DNA of 43,557 bases from Bacteroidia bacterium (GTDB lineage: Bacteria; Bacteroidota; Bacteroidia; 2-12-FULL-35-15), in the NCBI GenBank assembly GCA_020051175.1, contig JAGVJJ010000004.1, positions 1 to 43,557 on the forward strand, read 5' to 3'. Position 1 is the stretch's first letter; every line of letters begins with the position of its first letter. Below are positions 24,001 to 34,130 of the stretch, piece after piece. Below the pieces are notes generated by a model that saw only the letters and a program-made list of their open reading frames with translations, searched no databases and was not told the DNA's origin. Made by a program: the position numbers and the translations under genes.

Positions 24001-27000
24001 ATGATGAAAAAACTACTCTTAATACTCTTTTTACTGCCTCTTACCATTTTGGGCCAGCAAACACTTACAACAGCCCCTTTGTTAAAGGTTGACTACAGCG
24101 AATATTTTGAAAACGCCTATCAACAGTTCCCGGATATCCCGCGTGGGATACTGGAGGCCGTAGCCTATGGTAATACACATATTTATCACCTTACCCATAC
24201 TCCGGGACAGGAAGAAAGCTGTATGGGCCTCCCAATGGCTTATGGTGTTATGGGGCTTACCCTGGATGGAAAAGGATATTTCAGCAATAACCTGGTTTAT
24301 GTTTCAAACCTTTCCGGCATTTCAACCGATGAGATAATCAGCAGCCCAGAACAGAACATTCTTGCTTATGCAGCTGCATTTAATTCTGTAATGACCACAC
24401 TTAAAAACCAGGCCGGTGAAGAAACGAAGCCGGACGATATTATTTTTAATACACTCCTGGGCCTGAGCGAACTTCCTCAGGAAGACGAAGGCCAGCTTTT
24501 TGCCGTGTATTCTCAATTATATTCTTATTTCTGGTTTATGACTCAGCCGGATTTCCAGGCTGCCTATAGCTTCCCGGACCACAATTTTGATTTACATACA
24601 CTTTTTGGAGAAGAAAATTACCGTGTGCTGAGCTCAGAGCACGTAGAAATATCAGATGAAAACGTGGTGAGCACAGGTGGGAATGTATTTAAATCTACAG
24701 GTGGAAACAGCGCTCCAACTGTGCAGTCCGTTGATTATGCACCGGCAATATGGAACCAGGCTGCAACCTGTAATTTCAGCTCACGTTCACAGGCAATTAC
24801 CGCAATAACCATACATGATGTGGAAGGCAGCTATGCAAGCTGCATTTCGTGGTTTCAGAATTGCAACGCTGGGGTTTCTGCACATTATGTAGTTCGCTCA
24901 TCAGACGGGCAGGTAACTCAAATGGTACTGGAGTCGAAAAAGGCGTGGCATGTGGGAACAGAAAACGGCTATACTGTGGGTATAGAGCATGAAGGCTATG
25001 CTTCTCAAACAGGCTGGTATACCAATGCAATGGTGCAAAGCTCAGCCAACCTGGTAAAGGATATATGCCTTAGCCAGAATATCAATCCTGCAACAGCATA
25101 CAATGGCCCTTCCTGCAATTGCCACTCCACCCAACCTGCTTCGGTAAAAATAAAGGGCCACCAGCACAACCCAAACACAGGAAAGATTGATCCGGGCGTT
25201 AACTGGCCATGGGGAACCTTTTACAGTCTTATAAACAACACTTCTACAACCTGCGGTACACCTTCCGGGCTGTCTGCAACTACAGTAGCTGCCAATAATG
25301 CTACCCTGGGATGGGCGGCTGTATCGGGAGCACTCAGCTATAACATACAACATAAGCCATCTTCTTCATCTACCTGGACTACCGTAACCAGCACTACAAA
25401 TTCTGTAAGTATAAGCGGACTAACGGCAGCTACATCGTACGATTTTAAAGTGCAGGCCGTTTGTTCTTCAACAGGGGCTTATTCTTCGGCTGCATCCTTT
25501 ACAACAATAGCAGCACTATCAAACGACAATTGTGCAAATGCTGAAGAGATCTATCCAAACACTACCTGTGTTCAAACAGCAGGTAATGTTGCAGGAGCTA
25601 CAGTAAGCGGGCTTGCAAAAGCAAGCTGCGATGGTTTTGGAGGCACTCCAAAACTACTGGATGTATGGTACAAGTTCCAGGCTACCTCTACAAACCATGT
25701 CATAAAAGTTACACCATCAACCAGCTTTGATGCTGTGGTTGCCTTGCATACATCCTGCTCTGGCGGACAGATCGGTTGTGCAGATAACGGTGGAGGCCCT
25801 GGAGCGGCTGAAACCATTAATTCCACAGGACTTACAGTGGGCAACACTTATTACATCCGCGTATATGCTTATGGTGCTGCTATTCCATCAACAACAACAT
25901 TCAATATTTGCATAACAGGCACAAGTTCTTCGTGCGGTGTTCCTTCTGGGCTGGCAGCAGGTTCGGTATCCCTGAGCAGCGCAACACTTAACTGGGCTGC
26001 AGTGTCAGGAGCTGTAAGCTATAATGTGCAGTACAAGCCGGTATCCTCCTCTACCTGGACCACTGTTTCTTCTTCAACAAATTCAATCACTTTGAATGGT
26101 CTGAATGTGGCTACAGCTTATGAGTACAAGGTGCAGGCGGTTTGTTCATCTGCGGGTTCATATTCTGCTATTGCTACATTTACAACCTCTTCAGGCAGCT
26201 CATCCAGCAGCACAATCACTGTTGGTACAGCCACCACCCCTTACTCTGCACACCCGTTTGGCACAGTATACATGGACGAGAGAGTGCAGTATATTTACAA
26301 AAAATCGGAGCTTACAGCTGCCGGTTGGACCTCTGCTTCTCCTTACCTGAAATCAATTTCTTTTTATGTTTCATCTGTTTCACCGCAGGCCATGAGTTCA
26401 TTTAAAGTAACGATGGCCCACACTTCGGGTAATTCTTTCGTAAATACATCGTTTTTAACAGGCACCAATTCCGTTACTGTATATACAGGTACTGTAAGCC
26501 TCGTACAGGGATGGAATACACTTACGTTCAGCACGCCTTTTTCATACAACGGAAGCAGCAATGTATTGATGACCATCTGTTGGGACAACAGCAGTTTTAC
26601 CCACAATTCGGCCGTACATGCAAACAGCTACTCTGCTTATCAGGCATTGTATTACAGAGCTGATTTGTCGAGCAGCGGACCTTGTGCAAAAACAACCGGT
26701 TCATTAAGCTATTACCGTCCGAATACCAAGTTTGAGTTTTCTTCTACTATGTCCATTTCATCTCCATCCTCTTTTGCAACACAAAACCAGGATTACAGAA
26801 ATGGTAATTTAACTGAGGCAGGAGAGCCTCAGCTTGAAATATTCCCGAATCCTGTTGATGGCGGAATTATGTACGGAAAGCTTGCAAATACAGAGTATGA
26901 AAGCATGACAGTAAAAGTATATGATTTGCTTGGCCGTGAACTGATTTCGGAGAATGTAACTTTGGAAGAGGGTTCGTTTTCAATTCTCCTGGATGCAGCG

Positions 27001-27078
27001 AAATTTAATACGGGTGCGTATATGGTAGTGGTGATTGCAGGAACAGAGCGCTTTACAAAAAGACTGGTGGTTAAATAA
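24001..27078 (+). CDS. Secreted N-acetylmuramoyl-L-alanine amidase with FN3, PPC-like and T9SS domains
   Basis: The 1,025-residue product has a signal peptide (LILFLLPLTILGQQ), an uncharacterised region (about 25-230), an Amidase_2 domain (about 260-415) with zinc-site His in TIHDVEG, SAHYVV, IEHEGY and GHQHNPNTGKIDPG, an FN3 domain (about 420-500), a PPC-like beta domain (about 505-640: DNCANAEEI, WYKFQA, CADNGGG, YYIRVYAYGA), a second FN3 domain (about 645-725), a lectin-like beta domain (about 735-920: PFGTVYMDER, TICWDNSSF, YYRPNTKFEF) and a type A sorting domain (LEIFPNPVDGG ... RLVVK). Amidases of this fold cut the bond between MurNAc and the peptide stem. Secretion with glycan-binding-like modules suggests attack on foreign peptidoglycan. 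Start at 24001 or the second Met at 24004. Confidence 0.9.
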   Translation: MMKKLLLILFLLPLTILGQQTLTTAPLLKVDYSEYFENAYQQFPDIPRGILEAVAYGNTHIYHLTHTPGQEESCMGLPMAYGVMGLTLDGKGYFSNNLVYVSNLSGISTDEIISSPEQNILAYAAAFNSVMTTLKNQAGEETKPDDIIFNTLLGLSELPQEDEGQLFAVYSQLYSYFWFMTQPDFQAAYSFPDHNFDLHTLFGEENYRVLSSEHVEISDENVVSTGGNVFKSTGGNSAPTVQSVDYAPAIWNQAATCNFSSRSQAITAITIHDVEGSYASCISWFQNCNAGVSAHYVVRSSDGQVTQMVLESKKAWHVGTENGYTVGIEHEGYASQTGWYTNAMVQSSANLVKDICLSQNINPATAYNGPSCNCHSTQPASVKIKGHQHNPNTGKIDPGVNWPWGTFYSLINNTSTTCGTPSGLSATTVAANNATLGWAAVSGALSYNIQHKPSSSSTWTTVTSTTNSVSISGLTAATSYDFKVQAVCSSTGAYSSAASFTTIAALSNDNCANAEEIYPNTTCVQTAGNVAGATVSGLAKASCDGFGGTPKLLDVWYKFQATSTNHVIKVTPSTSFDAVVALHTSCSGGQIGCADNGGGPGAAETINSTGLTVGNTYYIRVYAYGAAIPSTTTFNICITGTSSSCGVPSGLAAGSVSLSSATLNWAAVSGAVSYNVQYKPVSSSTWTTVSSSTNSITLNGLNVATAYEYKVQAVCSSAGSYSAIATFTTSSGSSSSSTITVGTATTPYSAHPFGTVYMDERVQYIYKKSELTAAGWTSASPYLKSISFYVSSVSPQAMSSFKVTMAHTSGNSFVNTSFLTGTNSVTVYTGTVSLVQGWNTLTFSTPFSYNGSSNVLMTICWDNSSFTHNSAVHANSYSAYQALYYRADLSSSGPCAKTTGSLSYYRPNTKFEFSSTMSISSPSSFATQNQDYRNGNLTEAGEPQLEIFPNPVDGGIMYGKLANTEYESMTVKVYDLLGRELISENVTLEEGSFSILLDAAKFNTGAYMVVVIAGTERFTKRLVVK

Positions 27079-27104
27079 AAAAATGCAACAGTCTTTGTAA
27101 TCCG

Positions 27105-29723
27105 ATGAAAAAGATAGTTTATGTGCTTGTCTTGTTTATGGCTATTCTGGCCGGTAGTGCTTCATCAAGGGCTCAGTCAGTTAACTGTAACCTTAGTCTG
27201 AAAACTACCATACAGGGGTTCAAGGTATACAAGCACAATCCATCAGGAGCAATTATGTTCAGGGCGAAATTTGCCATTGACGCAGATGGAAGCCCAAGGG
27301 CTTATGGCCCCAATAACAGCGGTCTGGATTATACGGCAAACGCTGGTTACCCGGGCAACTGGTGGGGTATTGTTACAAATTCTAACGGCACACCTTATGT
27401 ACAAGGTGCCGGTGATCCTTATCCGGGGATGTATGTTTCACCAACTTCACTTGTTAATACTGCCTATCCGGCTAAAAACCCACTCAGGTATGTAGACTCG
27501 GAATCTATCCCATTTTATGTGTTGCCCTCAGCAGTGACACAACTTGCTGGTATTAAGCTTGGCGATGTAGGATATGTATACAATACTGTTACTGGACTCG
27601 GATGCTATGCAATTTTTGCCGATGGCGGACCTGCAGGCAAATTGGGCGAAGGATCGATTTATCTTGCCAATAAACTGGGCATCAATTCAAATGCCCGCAC
27701 TGGCGGTACCAGCCAGGGAATTATAGATTATATTGTTTTCCCAAATTCCGGTTCGGGACAGGGAGTTCATAAAACAATTGCACAGATTGATGCCATGGGT
27801 GCAGCCATGATAGCAACTGTTGGCGGGACTGGTATAGTAGGCTGTTTGAATGTGGGTTCCTGCGGTATCCCACAGTCACTTTCAGCAAATGCTATTACTA
27901 CAAGTTCTGCAACCCTTGCCTGGTCATCTGTTTCAGGTGCAGGCAGCTATAATGTAAAATATAAGAAAACAACAGCTACTGCCTGGACTACAGTTACCGC
28001 TACATCAACTTCGAAGTCAATAAGCGGCCTCAGTGCCGGAACAGCTTATGAATTCCAGGTTCAGGCTATTTGTTCTTCGGCAGGCAGTTTTTCCGGTTCC
28101 GTAACGTTTACTACAACAGCTGCAAGTACTCTTGCCAATGACAATTGTGCAGGTGCGCAGGATATTACGCCCAATACAACCTGTGTGCAAACAGCGGGCA
28201 CTATATCCGGTGCTTCGGCAAGCGGGCTTCCAAAAGCAAGTTGTGACGGGTTTAGCGGAACTCCTAAGCTGTTTGATGTTTGGTATAAATTCCAGGCAAC
28301 AGCCTCTTCGCACACCATCACTGTTGCGCCTTCTGCGAACTTTGATGCAGTAGTGTCTCTCTACAGTTCCTGTTCAGGTGGTCAGATTGGATGTGCTGAT
28401 AATGGCGGAGGTGGAGGTGCCAGTGAAACGCTCCATGCTACAGGGCTTACGGTGGGTACAACTTATTATGTGCGCGTATACAGTTACGGAGCAACATTGC
28501 CTTCTACTACAACATTTAATATCTGTGTGAAATCCCCTGCGCCTTCGTCTTGTGGTACGCCTTCAGGGCTTTCTGTAGGTAGTGTAACAACAAATGGTGC
28601 AATAATTAGTTGGGGAGTTGTTTCTGGTGCCACGGGCTATAATATACAATATAAGCCCGTATCATCATCGTCATGGATGAGTGCAACTTCTTCGTCTGCA
28701 AGTAAAACGCTTAGCGGACTTACTCCCGCCACTGCCTATGAGTTTAAGGTGCAGGCGGTTTGTTCAGTTGTGGGGAGCTATTCATCTGTGGTAAATTTTA
28801 CAACTTCCAGCTCGGGTTCGTCCGGCTCTGTAATTACTGTGGGAACAGGTACAAGTGCCTACTCTGCCCATCCTTTTGGTACCATCTATATGGATGAGCG
28901 CACACAATATATCATTACCAAACAGGAGCTTGTTGCTGCAGGTTGGTCTGCCGGATCGCCCTATTTGTCGGCACTGGCATTTAACGTTACCAATGCTGCT
29001 TCTCAGGCAATGAATGGCTTTACTATTAGCGTTGCACACGTATCGGCTTCTTCATTCAGCAGCACATCTTTTATGACTGGCAGCAATGGCACAGTTGTAT
29101 ATACAGGGACCGCTTCAGCCCTGCAGGGGTGGAATACATACACATTTAATACACCATTTGCCTACAATGGAAGCAGTAACCTGCTTGTTACCATCTGCTG
29201 GAACAACAGCAGTTTTACGGCTAACTCATCTGTTCAGTCATACAGTTACTCCAGCTACGTAGCACTCTACTACAGGACTGATTTGGCAAATGGTGGTGTG
29301 TGCAGCCAGAGCACAGGTACTAGAAGCTATTACCGCCCGAATACACGGCTAACCTTTTCGTCATCACCGGGTATGCAGGTGGCAGATGAGGACGATACAC
29401 GGGGCGTTGAAGCTGAAAGCGCAGAAGATGTTGAATTGGCCTTTATACGCGACATTCAGCTGTTTCCAAATCCTTCGGACGGAAAGGTTCTAAATGGTAA
29501 ACTTACATTCATTAATGGGACTATTACCGAAGAAGAGGCCGCTAAAACTGTGAGTGTCCAGATTTACGACATGATGGGACGTAGCGTATTTTCGGGTGAA
29601 ATTCCTGTACAGGAAGATCTTTTCTTGGTTTCATTCCAGGAACAGCAACTGCAGCAGGGTATATATGTTGCCGTTGTGATGGTGGGAATTAATCGTTTTA
29701 CGCGAACTTTGGTTGTAAAATAG
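27105..29723 (+). CDS. Secreted GH75-type chitosanase with FN3, PPC-like and T9SS domains
   Basis: An 872-residue product with signal peptide (LVLFMAILAGSASSRAQ) and an N-terminal domain (about 25-250) matching glycoside hydrolase family 75: KFAIDADGSPRAYGP, PFYVLP, GDVGYVYN, YAIFADGGPAGKLGEGS, LGI, GIIDYIVFPNSG. The pair Asp173 and Glu182, nine residues apart, corresponds to the catalytic Asp160/Glu169 of fungal GH75 chitosanase. Then follow FN3, a PPC-like domain, FN3, the same lectin-like domain as the amidase (PFGTIYMDER, TICWNNSSF, YYRPNTRLTF), and a type A sorting domain (LFPNPSDGK ... TLVVK). Only 26 bases separate it from the amidase gene, so they are probably one transcript. The shared C-terminal half points to tandem duplication with a swapped catalytic domain. 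Confidence 0.87.
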   Translation: MKKIVYVLVLFMAILAGSASSRAQSVNCNLSLKTTIQGFKVYKHNPSGAIMFRAKFAIDADGSPRAYGPNNSGLDYTANAGYPGNWWGIVTNSNGTPYVQGAGDPYPGMYVSPTSLVNTAYPAKNPLRYVDSESIPFYVLPSAVTQLAGIKLGDVGYVYNTVTGLGCYAIFADGGPAGKLGEGSIYLANKLGINSNARTGGTSQGIIDYIVFPNSGSGQGVHKTIAQIDAMGAAMIATVGGTGIVGCLNVGSCGIPQSLSANAITTSSATLAWSSVSGAGSYNVKYKKTTATAWTTVTATSTSKSISGLSAGTAYEFQVQAICSSAGSFSGSVTFTTTAASTLANDNCAGAQDITPNTTCVQTAGTISGASASGLPKASCDGFSGTPKLFDVWYKFQATASSHTITVAPSANFDAVVSLYSSCSGGQIGCADNGGGGGASETLHATGLTVGTTYYVRVYSYGATLPSTTTFNICVKSPAPSSCGTPSGLSVGSVTTNGAIISWGVVSGATGYNIQYKPVSSSSWMSATSSSASKTLSGLTPATAYEFKVQAVCSVVGSYSSVVNFTTSSSGSSGSVITVGTGTSAYSAHPFGTIYMDERTQYIITKQELVAAGWSAGSPYLSALAFNVTNAASQAMNGFTISVAHVSASSFSSTSFMTGSNGTVVYTGTASALQGWNTYTFNTPFAYNGSSNLLVTICWNNSSFTANSSVQSYSYSSYVALYYRTDLANGGVCSQSTGTRSYYRPNTRLTFSSSPGMQVADEDDTRGVEAESAEDVELAFIRDIQLFPNPSDGKVLNGKLTFINGTITEEEAAKTVSVQIYDMMGRSVFSGEIPVQEDLFLVSFQEQQLQQGIYVAVVMVGINRFTRTLVVK

Positions 29724-29808
29724 GGTTGTTTAATTGCGAGAATGTTGCGCCTTATTATTTTCTTTTAAGCTGAGGATAGCCTGCTTCGGGCGATTTGTTT
29801 CATTTTTT

Positions 29809-29816
29809 TATATTTG
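29809..29816 (+). promoter_or_regulatory. Candidate -7 element upstream of the carboxylesterase gene
   Basis: TATATTTG fits TAnnTTTG exactly. The nearest TTTG upstream is only 11 bases away, so the -33 box is poor. The leader would be about 130 bases. Confidence 0.3.
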
Positions 29817-29950
29817 TAAAGCTACATGAGCCGAATGGCTTATGCAATCTATTGCCGATGGTGGTGGAGGGTTGAATTTCAAATTAAAATTTCTGCGCTG
29901 TTAAACCTTGCGATGGGTTTGCCGTCAAACAGTTAATGTAAGCATATACT

Positions 29951-31807
29951 ATGAAAAATAAATTACAATGTATAATAAACCTGAAGGCGATTTTTATACT
30001 CTTCTTATTGGTTGCGGCAAGTACTGCATTGCAATCGCAAGTGGTAAGCACTCAATATGGTTATATTGAGGGAAACATGAATGGCCTTGTTCATGAGTTT
30101 TTAGGTATTCCTTTTGCCAAACCACCTGTGGATAGCCTCAGGTGGAAGGCACCTCGAAACCCGGATGTGTGGCTGGATACAATGGATGCCAGTAGCTTTG
30201 CTCCGGCTTGTCCCCAAAAGAGCTATGAGCAGGGCGATACCAACTACACACTATTGGGCGATGAAGATTGTCTGTACCTCAATGTGTGGACACCTCAAAC
30301 CGGTATAGCGAATAAACCCGTTATGGTGTTTATTCATGGTGGCGGAAACCAGCAGGGAAGCGCAAATGAAATAAACGCAAATACACCAATGTATTTTGGA
30401 AAAAATCTGGCGGAAAGAGGTAATGTTGTTGTTGTTACCATACAATACAGGCTTGGGCCATTAGGTTTTATGGTTCATCCGGGCCTGGAACAGGAGAGTG
30501 TGAACGGGAAGGCCGGAAATTATGCTGTGCTTGATCAAATCCTTGCACTTAAGTGGATAAAGAACAATATTTCCAATTTTGGTGGAGATACAACGAGGGT
30601 TATGATTTTCGGTGAAAGTGCTGGTGGTGTGAATGTTGGGAACCTTCTTGTATCACCCTTGTCGGCAGGCTTGTTCCAACGGGCATGTATACAAAGCGCA
30701 GTGCCTGTTGTGAACGATTATGCAGATTCAAAAAGCAAGGGTATTGCATTTGTTGACAGTTTTATTTCGACCGGGACAGATGCACAGAAAATCGCTTTCA
30801 TGCGTTCTCTGGATGCAGATTCACTTCTTGCTGGGATGTCGAGCCCTCTGGAGGGTGGCATTGTACAAATGAACTGGCAACCGTCATTGGATAACTATGT
30901 GTTTACAAGCTATCCGGAACAGGCCTTTCAAAGCGGCAATTTCAATAAGGTGCCATTGATGATTGGTTCAAATTCCGAAGAGATGAGCCTTTCCTCACCT
31001 CTTACTGTAACCCCCGGTATGTTGTCGCTGTTGATTGCTACCAGTGTGCCTCTGTCCTACCAATCGCAGGTGCAGGCACTTTACCCTGGCTCCAACAATG
31101 CAGAGGCAAGGGCATCCTATGTGGGTATTCTTACAGATGCTCAATTTACAGCTACAGCTAGAAGAACAGCGCGTTGTGTTTCGCAAAACCAGTCACAACC
31201 AGTATGGCGTTATTTTTATACGCACAAGCACACCATTCCGCAACTGGCACCTTTGGGGGCTTATCATGGGATGGAATTGTTTTATGTATTTAATAATTTT
31301 GAAAATGCAATACCACTGAGCTCAAACAACAGTCCGCTGGATGATTCCGTACAGATGGTAATGTTGAAGTACTGGTCGAACTTTGCAGCTACTGGCGATC
31401 CGAATGGGACTGGAATGGTTAGCTGGCCGCAATATCAAAGCAGCACCGATTGTTACATGGAAATAAAACCAACACCTAACGGAAGCCAGTGTGGATTGAG
31501 AACTGTAAAGTCTGATTTGTGGGACGATGTGATTGCCTATGCGGGCTGCACGTCTTCAGTAGGTGTAAAGGAGATGGTAAACAACAATACTGTTATAGTG
31601 TATCCAAACCCGGCCACGGGTTTGGTACACCTTGATGTGGAACAAAATAAAACTTTTAAAGTGCGTTTGATGGAGTTTACCGGCAAAGAAGTGTTCTCAG
31701 CGCGTGATGTAACAAGTATTGATGTTTCTGCATGTTCACCAGGCGTTTATATTATGGTTGTAGAGCAAGGAGGGAAAGTATATCATTCAAAATTTGTGAA
31801 GCAATAA
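29951..31807 (+). CDS. Secreted type-B carboxylesterase with T9SS tail
   Basis: A 618-residue alpha/beta hydrolase of the carboxylesterase family, with signal peptide (AIFILFLLVAASTALQSQ). Family marks: GIPFAKPPV and LRWKAP near the N-terminus, EDCLYLNVWTP (with the disulfide-forming Cys region), the oxyanion-hole stretch MVFIHGGGNQQG, and the nucleophile elbow GESAGG with Ser223. Glu343 (GSNSEEM) and His439 (AYHGMELFYVF) complete the triad. The last 80 residues are a type A sorting domain (VYPNPATG ... KFVKQ). The enzyme is inferred to act outside the cell on ester substrates such as acetylated or aryl esters; the exact substrate cannot be told. It follows the amidase/chitosanase pair but has its own gap of 227 bases and a terminator at its end. 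Confidence 0.92.
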   Translation: MKNKLQCIINLKAIFILFLLVAASTALQSQVVSTQYGYIEGNMNGLVHEFLGIPFAKPPVDSLRWKAPRNPDVWLDTMDASSFAPACPQKSYEQGDTNYTLLGDEDCLYLNVWTPQTGIANKPVMVFIHGGGNQQGSANEINANTPMYFGKNLAERGNVVVVTIQYRLGPLGFMVHPGLEQESVNGKAGNYAVLDQILALKWIKNNISNFGGDTTRVMIFGESAGGVNVGNLLVSPLSAGLFQRACIQSAVPVVNDYADSKSKGIAFVDSFISTGTDAQKIAFMRSLDADSLLAGMSSPLEGGIVQMNWQPSLDNYVFTSYPEQAFQSGNFNKVPLMIGSNSEEMSLSSPLTVTPGMLSLLIATSVPLSYQSQVQALYPGSNNAEARASYVGILTDAQFTATARRTARCVSQNQSQPVWRYFYTHKHTIPQLAPLGAYHGMELFYVFNNFENAIPLSSNNSPLDDSVQMVMLKYWSNFAATGDPNGTGMVSWPQYQSSTDCYMEIKPTPNGSQCGLRTVKSDLWDDVIAYAGCTSSVGVKEMVNNNTVIVYPNPATGLVHLDVEQNKTFKVRLMEFTGKEVFSARDVTSIDVSACSPGVYIMVVEQGGKVYHSKFVKQ

Positions 31808-31831
31808 GCAAAATCAATGTTGTTGTCCTGG

Positions 31832-31862
31832 AAAGCTATCCTATAAGGGTAGCTTTTTTATT
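31832..31862 (+). terminator. Rho-independent terminator after the carboxylesterase gene
   Basis: AAAGCTATCCT (31832-31842) pairs with AGGGTAGCTTT (31846-31856), 11 bp with one G-T pair, loop ATA, followed by a T-run. Confidence 0.88.
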
Positions 31863-31924
31863 TTTTCTATATTTGACAGGAATACCCGGTTCGCCTCTGA
31901 GGCAATAAGGTAAAGACAAGCTCA

Positions 31925-34060
31925 ATGAAAAAGAGGTTTCTTTCATTTTCTTCAGTAGTACTTCTGTTTTTGTTTTTTACCTGTTTACAAGTAAAAGGCT
32001 TAATTGTATTGCAAGCCCCGTTGCCTGTTACTCTTACGGATTCCTTACTTGGTGTTTTGAAAACAGCGCCCCGGGATACTTCCAGGGTTGATGTTCTTAA
32101 TACAATCAGCCGTCAGTACCTTAATATTGGCGACTATGAAATTGCAATGAAGTATGCTGCTCAGGCTCTTGAACTGGCTGAAAAGTTAAAATACACAATG
32201 GGGCTTGGAAATGCTTATAGTAATAAGGGTGTAATTTATGGTTACCTCGGAGAAAACGAACTCGCTCTTGAAAACCATCAGAAAGCCATTCAGTACCGTA
32301 ATGCATGTGGCGATATTCAAGGTGTTGGGAATTCCTATAACAACATAGGCCTTGTGTATCTGAACCTCAGCAATTATGAGAAAAGCCTTGAAAATTATCT
32401 GAGGGCCTTAAAAATAAGAGAGGAAATTGGCGATAGGAGTGGAACAGCAAATTCGTACAATAACATTGGCGTTATTTATCAGAAGCAGAATAATTACGAT
32501 AAAGCAATTGAATATTATGAAAAGGCTTTAAAAACCCGCGAAGCAATTGGTGATAAGTTTGGTATTGGAATGTCCTATAATAATATCGGATTAATTTATA
32601 TCGATAAAAGAGAGTATCGTGAAGCGCTGAAAAATCTTTTGAAAGGCCTTTCTATTCGTGAAGAAATAGGCGACAAGAAAGGTATGGCGGATTCATACAT
32701 GAACGTTGGCTCACTCTATTACCAGCAGGACAAGTATGAAAAGGCACTTGAATATTTGTTTAAATCGGCAGGTATTAATGAACGTATTGGAAACAAGAAA
32801 GGCATAGGCCTTTCATATACTGACATTGGAACCTGCTACCTGATGCTGAATGACCTGGAAGTAGCCCTGATATATCTGAATAAGGGAATTAAGATACTCC
32901 AGGAAATAGGCAATAAGGATGGAGTAAAGGATGCCTTTTCAGCTCTTGCTGCAATATATGAGCGAAAAGGAGATTTTAAAAAAGCCTACGAGTACCAGAT
33001 AATGTATTCTGATTTAAAAGATACGTTGTTTGATGAGCAGGTAAGTGAGCAAATGACGGAGATGAATGCAAAATACGAATCCGAAAAAAAGAACAAGGAA
33101 CTGGTAAAAAAAGATGCAGAAATTGCCAGTCAGCAAGCTGAATCGGAAAGGCAGGCAATAGTACGAAATGCATTTATTGCGGGTTTTTTACTGGTGCTTG
33201 TGCTTGCATTTTTTATATACAGGGGATACAGGCAAAAACAAAAAGCCAATTTACTGCTCGATAAAAAGAATGAACAGATTACGGACAGCATTAACTATGC
33301 GAAGCGCATACAGGATTCTATTTTTCCACCTTTAAATCTGATTCAGCAGCATTTGCCGGAATTGTTTGTATTTCATCAGCCAAAAGATATTGTGAGTGGT
33401 GATTTGTATTGGTTCACTGAAATAAAGAATGAAGAACAGCCTTCGGTATTGCTGGCTGCAATTGACTGCACCGGTCACGGAGTGCCGGGTGCATTCATGA
33501 GTATGATGGCGTACAATTTGTTGGAGCAGGTAGTTAAAACGCATCAGCAGCCTGCTGCCATACTGGATGAAATGAGCAGACAGGTTGTTGCCTCCCTACG
33601 CCAAACAAAAGGCATTGGTAAAGTAAATGACGGAATGGACATTGCTTTGGTAAGATTGTTGCCGTGTAGTAAAGAGCACGTGGGAAAAGGGAAGTTTTGC
33701 GAGCTGGAATATGCCGGTGCGCACAACGCTCTTTACTTGGTCCGTGAAGGAAAGCTCCAGGAAATAAAAGCGAATAAAGCATCCATTGGCCTTCCCGCTG
33801 ACACGTCTTTTAGATTCACTCACCATTCAATACAGCTTCAGGAAGGAGACTGCTGCTATATTTTTACGGATGGTTTTGTTGACCAGTTTGGCGGTCCTCA
33901 AAATGAAAAGTTCTACTACCAGCCTTTCCGTGATCTTATTGTTGAAATCCACCACTTAAGCATGGAGGAACAGAAACAAAAGCTTGAAAAGGTGTTTTCT
34001 GACTGGAAGGGCGACAAAACCCAGATCGATGATGTGCTGGTGATGGGGTTTAGGGTTTAG
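31925..34060 (+). CDS. TPR sensor protein with SpoIIE/PP2C-type serine phosphatase domain
   Basis: The 711-residue product starts with a signal-like hydrophobic segment, then has about eight TPR repeats of strict 40-residue period (about 65-375: ANSYNNIGVIYQKQNNYDKAIEYYEKAL type), a coiled coil, one transmembrane helix (about 415-437: FIAGFLLVLVLAFFIYRGY), a linker with SINYAKRIQDSIFPP (about 453) and a SpoIIE phosphatase domain. Metal-site motifs are intact: SGDLYW, AAIDCTGHGVPGAFMS, NDGMDIALV, IFTDGFVDQFGG and DDVLVMGF. Topology puts the TPRs outside the cytoplasm and the phosphatase inside, as in TPR-type signal receptors common in Bacteroidota. A TATATTTG element at 31868-31875 may be its promoter. 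Its target could be an anti-sigma-antagonist such as the SiaC-like protein in this window. Confidence 0.92.
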   Translation: MKKRFLSFSSVVLLFLFFTCLQVKGLIVLQAPLPVTLTDSLLGVLKTAPRDTSRVDVLNTISRQYLNIGDYEIAMKYAAQALELAEKLKYTMGLGNAYSNKGVIYGYLGENELALENHQKAIQYRNACGDIQGVGNSYNNIGLVYLNLSNYEKSLENYLRALKIREEIGDRSGTANSYNNIGVIYQKQNNYDKAIEYYEKALKTREAIGDKFGIGMSYNNIGLIYIDKREYREALKNLLKGLSIREEIGDKKGMADSYMNVGSLYYQQDKYEKALEYLFKSAGINERIGNKKGIGLSYTDIGTCYLMLNDLEVALIYLNKGIKILQEIGNKDGVKDAFSALAAIYERKGDFKKAYEYQIMYSDLKDTLFDEQVSEQMTEMNAKYESEKKNKELVKKDAEIASQQAESERQAIVRNAFIAGFLLVLVLAFFIYRGYRQKQKANLLLDKKNEQITDSINYAKRIQDSIFPPLNLIQQHLPELFVFHQPKDIVSGDLYWFTEIKNEEQPSVLLAAIDCTGHGVPGAFMSMMAYNLLEQVVKTHQQPAAILDEMSRQVVASLRQTKGIGKVNDGMDIALVRLLPCSKEHVGKGKFCELEYAGAHNALYLVREGKLQEIKANKASIGLPADTSFRFTHHSIQLQEGDCCYIFTDGFVDQFGGPQNEKFYYQPFRDLIVEIHHLSMEEQKQKLEKVFSDWKGDKTQIDDVLVMGFRV

Positions 34061-34130
34061 CGGAAATTGATATTTACTACAAAGGTAATTATTCATAAAA
34101 AGTTATTACACATACTTTCTACAATAGCAA

